DNA of 64,000 nucleotides. Origin: Meloidogyne chitwoodi (taxonomy: Eukaryota; Nematoda; Chromadorea; Rhabditida; Meloidogynidae). Made by a program: the position numbers and the translations under genes. How positions within the stretch are numbered: the first letter of the stretch is position 1; the number at the start of each line of letters is the position of its first letter. Below are positions 48,767-61,260 of this stretch, one piece after another. The DNA is taken from the NCBI GenBank assembly GCA_015183035.1, contig JACZZP010000009.1:682001-746000 (forward strand), in the 5' to 3' direction. The notes under the pieces were generated by a model, which searched no databases, had not been told where the DNA came from, and was given only the letters and a program-made list of their open reading frames with translations.

Positions 48767-49084
48767 TATAAAATACTAATATTTATAAACTGAAAATAAG
48801 AACTATTTAATGTAAAAACTTCTAAAACAAATCTAAATAAAAGAAAAATCAATGAAGCAGTGGTTAAGGACACGCCCATGAAGGTGCGGCGCCTTCATGG
48901 CCTGCGCCTTCTTAGGCGAAGAATTTATTTGAGGTAATTTTAACAAAAAAGTTTGGTATTTCTATATCCTTTTCGAAAAATTTCTATAAAAAAAGCAAAT
49001 TTATCAATTATTTTAAAAATGGAAAATAATTGAATATCAATATCATTATTGTCTTACAATTAATCGTTTAATAAACCAAAATAT
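48767..49084. other. Short intergenic spacer with hairpin
   Basis: Between the start of the RacGAP gene and the end of the GST gene. It is notable only for the GC-rich hairpin at 48876-48900 and a tRNA-like GCAGTGGTTAAGGAC just before it. Confidence 0.6.
48876..48900. repeat. Perfect 9-bp hairpin in GC-rich island
   Basis: CCATGAAGG, then a seven-base loop TGCGGCG, then CCTTCATGG. A second small inverted repeat (TGCGCCTTCTTAGGCGAAG) follows at once. The island of about 65 bases is much GC-richer than its surroundings. Confidence 0.75.
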
Positions 49085-49984
49085 TTAAGTCTTTCGTGTG
49101 CTTAAATAAGACTTCAGTTTCGGCTCAGAATAAACTTTAGCCACAAAATCAGTCAATTCTTTATATTTTCCAACAACTTCAGGTTCTATTAAACGAATAT
49201 TATCAAAATATTCGGCAAGCACAAAATCAACGTATGTTAGACCAGAAGGAACGAAAAAGCCAGAGCCAGACTGGGCCAACAATTTGACAAAAAGTGGGAA
49301 AGATCGTTCAACCTCAGGCAAAAATGCTGTCTTTCGTAATTCATCCTAATTTAATTAATTTTAAAAAGATAAAATTAAATTAATTCTTACCACATTACCC
49401 TCGCGATAGCCCAACTTGGCATATATATATTTTGATATTTCAGAATGAACATCTTTGTAAAAGTCAAAAATTTCAATTACTTTGGCCTTTTCCCATTCAT
49501 TCTTTCCAGCCAACCCTTTAATTAATAAAACATTTTTAAATATAAAAAAATATTTTAACCAAATTTATTGGATAGAAATTGAAGAATTGCACCAGATTGA
49601 CTTAGTTGTTTTCCATCAACCTCCAATACAGGTACTTTTCCATAGAAAAATTCTGAAGACGAAAAATGTTAAAAGATATATTTTTTGGGATTAAATGTCT
49701 TTTCAAATTTTTAATTCTCTTAACCAATCTACTCATTTTTAAATAAAGGTTTGAAAGAAATAATAGCTAATTTAATAATTCCCTTCCCCTTTTTTTTATT
49801 CACTCACTATTTTTCTCGTTTAGCCAATTTTCCGGTTTAATACGTACATCTTCAAAAGTTTCACCAGCATAATGAAAACTAAACAAAATATATCAAAAAT
49901 TAATTTAATAAATTAAATCAACCAAAGTCTGATGGCTTCACCTAGACCACGAACATCAAAATAATAAAGCTTGTATTGAACCAT
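49085..49984 (-). CDS. Sigma-class glutathione S-transferase
   Basis: Five exons from ATG 49982-49984 to TAA at 49085 give about 205 residues, the normal GST length. The N-terminal thioredoxin-like domain has [20 protein letters not shown], where Tyr8 is the expected catalytic residue. The glutathione-binding segment is [20 protein letters not shown] (the SQS motif). The helical C-terminal domain ends [16 protein letters not shown]. This matches nematode sigma GSTs, which conjugate glutathione to electrophiles and lipid peroxides and can act as prostaglandin D synthases. There is no signal peptide. A root-knot nematode sigma GST is reported from oesophageal glands, so a role in the host is possible but is not shown by this sequence. 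Confidence 0.93.
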
Positions 49985-51231
49985 TTTTCTTCTGAAAATA
50001 AAATTAAAATAAATTAAAACATTAAAATTGTTTGTATTAAATAGTAAGAGCGCAGAGTCGTAATCGCGGAATAATTGATTATTTTTAATGGGATTGGAAT
50101 GGATGGGGTTTATGTTTTAGGCCATTTTTTGATAAACAAGTTGTTTTGAAAGAGAAAAAAGACTACAAATAAATCATAAAAATGAAGGCTGTAAAAATAA
50201 TTGAATGAAAAAAGAATAAAAATAGTAAAATCGAGAATATATTTTTAATAAATTACAAACTACAAATTAATTATAAATTGAATGTATTTTATGATTAAAT
50301 ATTAAAGATAAGAATGTAAAACATTTTAATAGATAATTTTTTTAAAGATATTTATTAAGAAAAATCAGAACATTTTGTCCACATTCAGTTAGTGGCATTT
50401 TGTCACTAAATGCTAGTGGCGTTTTGTACAAAAACTAACGGTTAAAGCTTAAAACCTTAAGCTTGTGGAAATACCTTCTGAGCGAGGGGATATATTAAAT
50501 AAGTATAACTTTGTTCAATGTTGTCCAATCGATCTGATTTTGATCTAATTCGACTCAGTTTTAAGAGTTCTTTCGAATGAACTATTAATAAATATTTAAA
50601 TTTTCATACTAAGAATTTATGGTCTTTCGATTTTACTGTATCCTAGCTCATATAATGTATCCCAGCCTCATAGGTGTTGGCCTAAATTCATCACACATCT
50701 AGTTCGATTTAGCACAATCACCGAGAATAAAACGTAAACAAAAAATTATAAGTCAGCCATAATTTGGTCTACCAAATCTGTACAAAGCATCACATATTTC
50801 TCAATCACATAGGCTTCCTTTTGACTTGCACTGAAATTACACATCGATGGATATCAAAGTTATAGTATTCAATGTTATCTGTTTATCTCTTATTATAAAT
50901 ATTTTTTGTTTTGACCAATTTCTGTTAAATATTCATTTCTAATAATTATAAATTCAGTTAAAATCATCATCTGATCAAAAACAATATTTTAATTAAAATA
51001 AAAAATATCTAAAATTAAATGATTCATTTAGTATTAAATATTTTTACTATGTAAATATTTAATTATTAAAAGTAACGCCTATAAAATTAAAAATATAAAA
51101 ATATATAAATACTAGTATAAATTAATTAACATAACTACAGTTGTTTTTAATATAAATTTTTAAATAATTTTATTTAAATAAAATGGTAGCATCATTAAAT
51201 TGGATAATGTGTTAGTAATTGTTTTCTGTTA
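49985..51231. other. Intergenic spacer with relic MITE
   Basis: Divergent upstream regions of the GST gene and the Cys-rich orphan. It contains a diverged MITE core (about 50519-50755) and, near 50390-50430, two close copies of AGTGGCATTTTGT. No gene is seen. Confidence 0.6.
50519..50755 (-). mobile_element. Diverged relic of the 42129 MITE core
   Basis: The segment TTGTCCAATCGATCTGATTT and the following AAGAGTTCTTTCGAATGA align with the reverse complement of the MITE core at about 42500-42600. Further on, TGTATCCCAGCCTCATAGG aligns with TGTATCTCGGCTCGTAGG from the same core (about 42430, reverse complement). I see no terminal repeats here. Confidence 0.6.
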
Positions 51232-52505
51232 ATGTTTATCAACAACGTGGCCATTGATGATGTTGACTTTGAAGAAATTCAAAGGCCAATACCTATATAT
51301 TTTGTATATATTTATATTTAAATATAAAATTATATTTTTAATAGAAATCAAAGCCATGCCCAAATTGTGAAAACTGGTGCGCAAATGATCCACGTTACAC
51401 ATGCAATTACAATTGTAAACTAATTAATCATTCAAATATTGTAGTTTTGTACAAAGATGAGTTAGGTAATCTTTGACAATTACAATAAAGTATTTATTAA
51501 TAAATTAAAAATTAAATTAAAATTTAGATATAAAAACTTTTGATAAAACTGTTAGAGAAGAAGTACAGAAAAGAAAAGATATTTGGGACACTGATCTGTC
51601 AGTTTTTTTTTGAATAACATTTTTTTATTTTTTAAAATTTAGAAAGTTTAATGTAAGGATTTGGAATGAAAATTTATCAAAAGAGGATAAAAATATTAAA
51701 GAATTATGTGAAAATTTAAATAAAAATTATACATGTAAATTTATAAATTATTTCTATCCAATGTAAGTAAATTTAATTTAATAAAATAAAAGAATAAAGA
51801 AATATATTTTTAGATGTTCATCGGATTTTAAGCCATATGATAAAGGAATGGAAAGGTTAAAATATTAATTATTAAATATCTAAAAATATTAAATATATTA
51901 ATTTATTTATTTATTTAGGTGTTGTCAAATAATAAAGAATTGCTACAATGATAGCAGTGATAGAATTATTTTGTAATATTTTAATATTAACACATTTTAT
52001 TAGGTTAAAATAAATTTATAAAAAAATAATTTTATTAATATCCAAATTAAAAAAAAATAAAATAAATTTAGAACTAAAAAATGTGCAGGATTTGATTTTT
52101 GGACTATTTATGATTCCTTTGACCCTAACCACTATTGGATGACTCACAATATGGATATACCAAATCTTGCCAAACATTGTGAAATGTAAGTTTATTTGCT
52201 AGTTATTTACATTTTTTTTAATATACATAAACAAAAAAAATTTTGTCGTTCCATTTTATTTCGATATTAAGGAAAAGTTAGCGAATTTATAAACAAAAAT
52301 ATAAATTTTAAATATTTTTCAACAAAATTTAATTTTTTATTATTAAAAAAGGAAATGTCCTAATGATAGACTTATACGCAATTATTCATCGAATATTTCA
52401 CATTTGCAAATGACTAAAACTTCAACTAAAATTATTCCAGTATTTTCATCTTCTATCGGAATTGCTGGAATTAATATTATAGTATTTGGATTAGCACAGT
52501 TTTGA
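51232..52505 (+). CDS. Cys-rich orphan with hydrophobic C-terminus
   Basis: About seven small exons run to TGA 52503-52505. The core has evenly spread cysteines: KPCPNCENWCANDPRYTCNY then NCKLINH, then ELCENL, YTCKF, MCSSDF, RCCQIIKNCYND, KKCAGFDFWTIYDSFDPNHY, HCEMKCPNDRLIRNY. The protein ends in SSSIGIAGINIIVFGLAQF, a hydrophobic tail right at the C-terminus, as in GPI-anchored or tail-anchored proteins. The cysteines suggest an extracellular protein. From the chosen ATG (51232) no signal peptide is visible, so the true start may lie in an unrecognised upstream exon; another ATG at 51183 is out of frame without splicing. The exon around 51905-51975 also shows a stop if unspliced. I do not know the family. 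Confidence 0.5.
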
Positions 52506-53155
52506 GCTATTGAATATAATAATATATATAAATGTTTCACAAAAAATTATTTTATTTTTATAAAAATAAGATAAACAATTAAAACATAAACAAATCTAAA
52601 AAAAAAAAAGATTCTAATGGCCTTAACTTTTCCTAATAATTTTTACTAGAATATGAAATGATTAAAAGGAATTAGAGTATAAGAATTTAAATTCTGATCA
52701 TTTCGATTTATGATTTTCTTAGTTTTAAAGATTTAATTCCCATGTGTTTATACATATAAATATTTAATTAAGCCAAAAGAAAAAGAATTATAGTGATAAA
52801 AAAATTTAGAAAACTGTTTCCGCTCGATAATCTAAAATCCCAAATTTAGGCTTTAAAAGGTTTTCAATATTTATGTGTGACCATTCCATCCCGTTGGTCT
52901 TTCGACCATTTTTCAAAATAAAAAAAAAGAGAAGGAGAAAATGATAGAGTGTAGGTGAAAAAGTGCAGAGAAAGAAAGCAAAATGTAAAAAGGCGCACAC
53001 ACTTGTTCGTTCTGGTTTTTTGCACAACTAAAAAAATTTTTGAATCAACAATAGATATTTTTGTAACATCGTGATTCAACCTTTTCTTTCTCTTCTCAGT
53101 TTTAATTTCTCCGGTACCTTGTTGTAGTTTTTTCTTTATTTTTATTTTTTTATAA
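52506..53155. other. Intergenic spacer
   Basis: Between the Cys-rich orphan and the calpain gene. The part just upstream of the calpain start (about 52920-53150) has A/G-rich then T/C-rich blocks. Long open frames on the minus strand here are low-complexity. Confidence 0.6.
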
Positions 53156-56100
53156 ATGGATAACTGGAGTTGTCCTAACTGTACTTTACTTAATAACATA
53201 AAAGCACTTCGTTGTACAGTTTGCCAATATGAATTTAACAAAAAGAATCGCAATGGTTTTCTTCGAAAATTACGATGTATTCTTTAAATTATTTTTATAT
53301 AATTTTATTTTTTTTAAAGTACCCAATATTAGCTCTGCCCTAGATAAATTAGATTCTGCTCTTGATTTAATTACTAGTTATGGAAGTAGTACAAGTCAAC
53401 AAAATGTTCATTTTTATCCACAATTTAATTATTTGCCTTCTAATTGGAAATGTTCTGGCTGTTCTCAATTAAATAATCATTCAGGCAAAAGATGTGTTTG
53501 GTGTAATTTAATTAGGGAAATTGGTAAATTTTATTTTAATTTTTAAGTTTTTTTTAATTTTAGATGTAACTTTTAATTATTGGACTTGTTCAAATTTAAC
53601 TTGTTGTCTTAAACAACCTCAAATACCCCTTAATGGAAAATGCCCACTTTGTCGAAAAAAATCGACCTTAAAAAGAATGCAAACTTCAAAAAGCATGGTA
53701 AAATTCTAAAGTTTTTTTAATATTTACGGATTTTTATTTGACCAAAATTCTTTTATCAATTTTTTATTCTTTTAGCCGCGTTTATCTGATATTGGACTTG
53801 TTGAAAATATTTTTTTACTCCCCCAAGATGAAAATGATGATCAAATCAGACATTCAGATGGATATAATTTAATAAATGAACATTGCAGGTTTTTTAAATA
53901 ATTATTTTTTCTTGAATTATTATTTAATGAGCTGACTTATTTTTTGATTGTAATCAATATATTAAATTTTACAATTTTTAGGTCAACTAATCAATGTTTT
54001 TTGGATGATTCTTTTCCTCATTCTCTTCGTTCCATTGGCCCTTTATCTCAACTTGAAAGCAAGAATTTGAATATTGTTTGGCACAGACCTGCTGAAATAT
54101 TTACTAGAGATGGACATTTAGTTCGATGGGAAGTTTTTAATGATCCTCAACCAACTGATATAGAACAAGGTTTTTCTTTATATTTTAATTAAATTTAATT
54201 ATTTTTATAGGTTTACTTGGTAATTGCTGGTTTCTTTCTGCTATGGCTGTTGTCTCTGAAAGGCCTGATATTTTAGAAAGACTTTTTCTAACCAAAGTTT
54301 ACAATCATTTTGGCATTTATGAGATGAGGTTATTTTTAAATAATATTTTTTTAAAGAATAAGTTTTAAGATTATGTGTTGATGGTTTATGGCAAAATGTT
54401 TATGTTGATGATTTCTTTCCTTGTCATAAAAGAACTCGTACAATGGTATTTGGTATTGGAAGGAAGAATCAACTTTGGCCTTCTTTACTTGAAAAAGCTT
54501 TTGCAAAAATATATGGAAATTATGCAATTTTACGAGCTGGAAGGATTTGTGAAGGTTTCTAAGAAAGTTAAAATGTTTCTTTAGGAATTTTAGTTTTTTA
54601 TTTTTGCATTCTTTAAACGATTTTAAAAATTAAAAAACTTTTGAGGACTTTCAACTCTTACTGGTGCCCCAACAATTTCCCTAGATTTGGAATATATTCA
54701 ATTGGATTTTGATGGTAGAATGTCAGCATTAAACATCGTTTGGGCAAAATTACTAAGTTCTAGAGAGGCTCGTTTTATTATGGGATGTTCTTGTGGTGCA
54801 GGTAATCGACCAATAAATGAAGATGAATATAAAAAAATGGGTTTAATGAGTCAACATGCTTATTCTCTTTTGGATGTTAGACAAACAAAAGAAGGATATA
54901 GGTATATTTTTATTTTTATAAAATTAATTATATTTCTTTATAATAAAAAAAGATTAGTTCAACTTCGCAATCCTTGGGGTTCTTTTGTTTGGCTTGGCGA
55001 ATTTAGTCATAATTGGCCCGGATGGACTTTAGAATTAAAAAAAGAACTTGCTTCTGATGCGAATAAACAACCTGGGACATTTTGGATGCCTTTTGAAAGA
55101 TTAGCTAATTATTTTGATACAATTGATATTGCCCAAATTAATCGAGGTTGGATTTCGTCGAGGCATTTGTTGGACATTGGTTGGGTAGAAGGAAGTACAA
55201 GGTTTGTTTTTTGTTATTTTTAATTAAATTAAAAATTATTTCTTTTTTAATATTTTAGAATTATTAAATTTACAATTACTGAACCAACAGAATTGTGTGT
55301 AATATTATATCAACGAAATGCCCGAACAGTGTTAGATCAAGTTGACATTTTTGTTTTAATACATAAACAAGAACCTGCTAGTAGAGACACTTTTCCTGGT
55401 TTTTTTTTTTGACATTTTTACAAATTATTTTATTTAAATATTTTAGGAGAATTAATCTGTCGTTCGCCACGAAAGATTGGACCAATTGTCCGTACTGATG
55501 ATTGTTTTTTCCAACCAGGGGAATATTTAATTTGTGCTCATTCTTTCTCAAACTTTGGTGAAATGATTCCTGGGACTGTTGTTATTCACAGGTTTTTTAA
55601 ATAATTTAATTTTAAACATTTATTAAATTTATTAGTTCAAAAAAGGTCTTTTCTGAATCTCTAAATGTTGGATTGGACGCTCTGAGGTCTTCTATTTGTT
55701 TTTTAATGTTTAAAGAAGGCTTTGTTGAAAGTGTAAATAAAATATTTTAATTTAATTATTTTGTTTATTAAAATTTAAAAAAAATTAAATTATTAAATTA
55801 TATTTTTATTATTTAAAGAGATCAAATGAACTGGTTATTCGTTATTTAACTCAAAATTTTGCTGGGTTGATAATAATGGTTGATAATACAAGTCAAAATA
55901 CTTGTTTACAGGTTAATTAAATTTAATAAATTTTATAATATATTAAAAAAATTTGCAAAGTGTCTGTGTTCTCACAAATTATTCCCCGTTAGATTCTATG
56001 AGTTGTTTACTTTTTTTCTTGTCTTTAAAATAGTTAGAATTATATTAATAGAATATATTTATTTAATTATTTTCTTCTTTTTCTTCTTTATAAATTCTTT

Positions 56101-57753
56101 CACGTTTACTACAATTTACATCACTTTTTGCTCTTAATCGAAAGAATTTTGAAAATGGAGAAGGAAAAATTGACAAAGTTGTAGCAGAACTTAAAGATTC
56201 TTCTTTTCTTTCCAAAATATTAAATTCTGTAAAAAAGAAAAGGTTTTCTCTTTAAATTTTTCTTCAAACCTTTGCTTGGTTTTCTTTTATTATTATTATT
56301 TAATTTATTTGTTTCAATTACATCATCAAAGCTTTTACAATTTCTAATATTAGTTTGAGAAGGAACATTTAATTTCTTTAAAAATAATTATTAATATTTA
56401 ATTTTAATTAACTTGTTTTTGTTGTTTATTTTCATTATTAGATATTATTGAACGTAATTTTGAACCAAAATTGATAAGCATTTTTCCATCAGGAGTTAAC
56501 AAATCTGTTTTTAATGGGTATGGATTTATTAAAGTTTTTGATCTTTCTCTTCCTTGAAGAATGATTTCTTCTCTAATTTTAAAAAAGAAAAATATTTAAA
56601 TAATAAAAATGTTTTTTTACTTTTGCTCATTTGTCACATTCTCAGACATTCTTCTTTGTATTTCGTCACTTTTTTGGTTATTTAAAACAAAAATATTATT
56701 ATTAAATTTTTCTTCTAATTTAGACATTTTTTAACGTTTTTATTTTATTATTTCTTTTTTGTTTTGTTAATCTTTAAAAAAAGAAGGGTATAATAAAAAT
56801 AATAATAATGGTTATATGCTTGTTGTAAAAATAAATGAGAATTTAAATAAAAAAATATTTTTAAATTAGCTAAATATAAATAAATATATTTATTGATTTA
56901 ATTGGTTTTTTACATTTATCTGACAAAAATAAAATTAACCTGTCGGCACACATAAGGGAATTGAAAAAAAAGAAACAAACGAGAATAATAAAATATTAGC
57001 GCAAGGCAGTAATTGTTGGCATATTTATTTATTTTTTTTTTTTTAATTGTTTTAATTTTTACGTCATTTAAATGGATTTAAACAAGAGAAAAAAGTGATA
57101 AGAGAAAATAATTTTTTTTAAATGAAAGATGGAAATAAAAAAATATTTTTTAGTTAGAAATTGTCCTTCCCTGGAGAATTATTTTTTAAAAGGATTTTTA
57201 AATGAAAGGGACACCTAAATTTAATTAAAAAAATTATTTAATTTTTTAAATTAAAAATACAATATTTATTTTAAAAATATTTATTTAGGTTCGTTCCGAC
57301 TTTCGTGACTCAACAAATGTTTTATCTACAAGAGGAACTTTATTTGCTTTTGATTCAATACCTCCTTTACATCGACAGGTTTTTTTATTTTAATAAATAT
57401 AAAATAAATATTTAACAATGATTAAATAAAAATATTGCGTGTCATTTGATTATTTTGTGATATTTTCTAAATAAAATTAGAAAAATATGAGTTAAATATT
57501 TAAATTGAATAATTAAAAATATTTAAAAAAGTATTTTTTTTAATTTTTTATTAATCAGATAATTACCATTTTAACTCATGCCGAAGCAACTCAACCTTTA
57601 TTTGTTGGACATAATCTTTGTTTTCGTTTTACTTTATTCCCTCAATTACGTGATTTTTCATCTTCAAAAGAATTTTTTAATTCTCAAAATTTTCCTCTTT
57701 TAATTGGAGATTCTATTGGAATTTTACATGGTCCAACACCTCTTTATATTTAA
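53156..57753 (+). CDS. capn15: Calpain-15/SOL-type calpain
   Basis: About 15 exons from ATG 53156 to TAA 57751-57753 give about 780 residues. The N-terminus has RanBP2-type zinc fingers: [40 protein letters not shown] and a third, [11 protein letters not shown]. The calpain protease core follows, with an intact triad: Cys in [15 protein letters not shown], His in [10 protein letters not shown], Asn in [10 protein letters not shown]. After it comes the SOL homology region ([30 protein letters not shown] then PLHRQ), as in human CAPN15 and Drosophila small optic lobes. This subfamily lacks EF hands. It is a cytosolic cysteine protease with roles in neural development and may bind ubiquitin through its zinc fingers. 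The 1.4-kb intron at 55912-57288 holds an antisense gene. A long intron and otherwise tiny introns are typical here. Confidence 0.93.
56220..56727 (-). CDS. Small basic orphan nested antisense in the calpain intron
   Basis: Three exons on the minus strand join in frame from ATG 56725-56727 to TAA 56220-56222, giving about 140 residues. Both introns have GT/AG borders that keep frame (GAGCAAAA|GT..ATTAG|AGAAG and AAACAA|GTTAAT..TTAAAG|AAATT). The protein is hydrophilic: [40 protein letters not shown] then [11 protein letters not shown], then a Lys/Asn-rich tail ending [10 protein letters not shown]. There is no signal peptide, no membrane segment and no motif known to me. It is probably nuclear or cytosolic. 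The whole gene lies in one intron of the calpain gene on the opposite strand. Confidence 0.55.
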
Positions 57754-58251
57754 ATTTTGTCAAAAAATAATAATAATATTTTTGAAGTTTTATTGGCTTT
57801 TCTCACTTTATAATTTACTACATATCTTCTTTTATTTTTTAAACTGACTGATTGTGAGATATTTATTATTTTATATATTCTGCCCGGATGATTTGTATTT
57901 TTTTTTAATTTATGTTATAAATATAAGTATAAATGTCTTTTTATTTTTAATAATTATAAATAATATATTCTGATTATTTAAAATATTTTTGATATTTATA
58001 TATTTTTGTTTTTTTAATTTAAAAAAATAATAATAAAATATTTTGGAACAATTTTTGAATTATTTATTTTTATATGATTATAGCCTTTCATCTTTATATA
58101 AATATTTAAAATTTAATTATAAGACTCTAATGACATATTTAAAATCCACGTTTTAACAAACGTTTCTAGTAGTCAAAAAATGAGAGAGTTTTCTTCTTTT
58201 ATTTATTTTTATATTTTATTTAATTTTTAAAATTTTTAAAGGGTTTTTGTT
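57754..58251. other. Intergenic spacer
   Basis: About 500 bases between two genes on the same strand. AT-rich; it includes one AAGACTCTAATGACAT resembling the repeats in the cyclase intron. The distance is longer than usual within nematode operons. Confidence 0.6.
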
Positions 58252-60735
58252 ATGATAATCCAAAGTATTTTTAAAAGATTCAAGTGTTTTTTGACTATTT
58301 CTTTACTTTATTTAATTGTTATTTTAGTAAATAATTTAACTTCTTCTAATTCAATTAATTTTGCTTCTAAAAAAGGTTTGTATTATTTTTTATAAAAAAA
58401 TATTTTATTAATTGTTATTTAAAAAAAGATATGTCTTCAGAACAACATTTAAATTATGGAATAATAATTGATGCTGGTTCAACTGGGTCAAGGCTTTTTC
58501 TTTATGAATGGTTTTCAAAATCTGATAAAAAACTTATAAATATTAAAATTGTTAATGATTCTAAAGGTAAACCTGTTGTAAAAAAAGCTACTCCTGGACT
58601 AAGTACTTTTGCTGAAAATCCAGGTTTTTTTTTAAATAAAGTTTTGGAATAATAAAACATTTATTTATAAATTTTGTAAGTAAAATTAAAAAAATTACAA
58701 ATATTTTTTTAACTGTTTTTGAAATATTTCATTGATTTTGTATTTATCAAATTTTTATAAATTATTAAAAAATATTTTGAATTATTTTAAAAAAAAACTT
58801 TAAATAATTATTATTTTTAGATGCTGCCCCAGATTATTTATTGCCATTACTTCAATATGCATCTGAACGTATTCCTAGTAATAAACGTTCAAAAACTCCT
58901 CTTTTTATTTTTGCAACTGCTGGAATGAGACTTTTACCTTTAGAGTTTTTTTATTTTTTATTTTAAATTATTTACTTTATTTTCATTAAGAAAACAAAAT
59001 TTAATAATACAAAGTTTGAGAAAAAAATTACCACAAATAATTGAATTGGCAATTAATCCAGAAAATATTAAAGTTATTACAGGAAAATGGGGTTACTTTT
59101 AAATATTTTATTTGATTTTTTTAAAAATATTTAAAGAAGGAATATATAGTTGGATTGCTGTAAATTATATGCTTGGACGTTTTAACATTACAAATATTTC
59201 TGAATCTTCCGAAATGAGTACAAAAATTGGTGGAAATTCTAAAATTATTGAAAGGCCAAAAACTGCAGGTTTTTAATTTAATTTAAGAAAAAAATAAAAT
59301 AAATAATTTTAAAGGAATGATAGATATGGGGGGAGCATCAACACAAATTGCTTTTGAACTTCCCTCTTTTAATAATGACAATTCAAAAGAAAAAGATATT
59401 GAAGAAAAAGAAAATGTTGAATTTGTACAATTAGGTTCATATCCAGAAGAAAAACAATTTTTTTATAAAATTTTTGTGACAACATTCCTTGGATTTGGAG
59501 TAAATGAAGGAGCTAAAAAATATGAAAAATTACTTTTGTCAAAAATTGATAATAAAAATTCTTCAGGAATTTCTTCAATTTTAGATGGTTGTTTACCTAA
59601 AGATTTTCTAAAATTAACTTCTCTTGAAGATGAACAACAATTTGTTAGAAAAGTATTTTTTTAATAAAATTGGGGGTTTTGTTTTGATAAAATTATTCTA
59701 AAAAAATAATTTTAGGGTAATGGTCAATGGGATGAATGTGTAAAAGATATTGCTACATTAGTATTTTTATTTAAATTTATTTTATTTATTTTTTTAAAGA
59801 TTTTTGATAAACATAAAGAATGTCCAAAAACAAAAAATTGTTTTTTTGGAGGTGTTCATGTTCCAAAAGGAATTTCTTTATCAGATGTTGAATTATATGG
59901 ATTTAGTGAATATTGGTTTAGTGTAGATGATGTCCTTTCTTTGGGTGGAATTTATGATCATGACATTTTTGAAGAAAAAGCACGTCAATTTTGTCAACAA
60001 ACATGGAGAGGAATTAAGGTTTTTTTATTTTAATTTTATTAGAATTATTTTAAATTTTTTTGTCAATAATAATTGTAAAAAATCTCATCCTAAATTTAAT
60101 TTTTTCTTAAGAAAAAAGTTCGTGAAAAATTTTATCCAAAAGCAGATAAAGACAGAATTGAAACACAATGTTTTAAATCAGCATGGATTCACGCAATTTT
60201 ACATAATGGATTTTATGTAGAAGAAAAAAGAAATCATTTTCAAAGTGCTTTTAAAATTAAAGGACAAGAAGTTCAATGGGTTAATTTAATTTATTTTTAA
60301 TTTTTTTTAAAGGCTTTAGGTGCAATGATTTATCAAATGAGAGAATTTCCAGCAAAAATGCATGAATCTTTGGAGTTGAGGTTATTTAAATTTTTTTATA
60401 ATTTTTATAAGCTAAATTTATTACATATAAGTTTGGTAAGACAATTATGGAGGTAAATTTTAGGGTATTTTTTGGCAATTTTCTATAAAAATTTTAATTA
60501 GTGTTTTTTTAAATTTTATAAAAAAAAATAATTTTTAAGGTCATCAAATAATAATCAATTTTCAAATTTTAATACTTGGATTATCTTTTATTTTTTATCT
60601 TTAATTATTATTATTGTCTTTATTTGGAAAACTTATCAAATTCGAAGAAAAAAACAAATAATTAATGGTGGAAATAATAATAAGCAACAATATCGTTATA
60701 AAAGGTTGGACAAAAATTCTATAACAATTAACTAA
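58252..60735 (+). CDS. ENTPD4/7-type nucleoside diphosphatase (Golgi apyrase)
   Basis: About 11 exons from ATG 58252 to TAA 60733-60735 give about 560 residues. All five apyrase conserved regions are visible: [60 protein letters not shown] and YGFSEYWF. An N-terminal anchor ([15 protein letters not shown]) and a C-terminal anchor ([16 protein letters not shown]) give the two-membrane-span layout of the family. [14 protein letters not shown] and [15 protein letters not shown] match human ENTPD4/7. These enzymes hydrolyse UDP/GDP in the Golgi lumen so that UMP/GMP can be exchanged for nucleotide sugars; the C. elegans relatives are MIG-23 and UDA-1. I cannot tell which one this corresponds to. 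Confidence 0.92.
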
Positions 60736-61260
60736 CTTTAATAAAAAAAAAAAAGAGAAAAAAGCGGCGTAATATATATATGTATAACTCTTATATTTAT
60801 TTTAATTATTATTTTTTAACTGCAATATAATGAATTTTTAGATTATTCATAACTCTTTTTTATTTCCCGGTATTTCTTTATTTTGACTTATCTTAAACAC
60901 GGAATTGATGAAATTATATATTGGTGGTCAGACATATTTTAAATTAATTATTAAATATATTTTTGATATAGGTATTTAATAAAATATTTTAATCCATTGA
61001 TGACCAACATAATTTCATTATTTGACTCTTTTATATTTCTTTTTTTTAATTTTTTGTTTATTTAATTATCCTGTGATATACCTATATTCTCTAAAATATT
61101 AATTCTTTTATATCTCAAAAATCTTTAAATTTCATTTCTTGCTAATATTTTTATATTTAAATAATACAACAAAAGGTCATTAACAAAAAATTTTTTTGAT
61201 TAAATATCACATTAAAATATATACTTTTAAATATTAATTATTATATTAATTATACCTAAT
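60736..61260. other. Convergent intergenic spacer
   Basis: AT-rich 3' flanks of the nucleotidase gene and SEC24. Nothing else is recognised. Confidence 0.6.

Noticed and set aside
56136..56257. Plus-strand frame in the calpain intron ([16 protein letters not shown]..) that could be an alternative last exon in phase with the upstream calpain exon
   Set aside because: The acceptor (TTAATCGAAAG) lacks a pyrimidine tract and the frame overlaps the 3' end of the antisense gene. Transcript data would be needed.
53156..60735. Operon of calpain-15 and the ENTPD-type gene
   Set aside because: Same strand, but about 500 bases apart with no visible trans-splicing signal cluster; too weak to claim.
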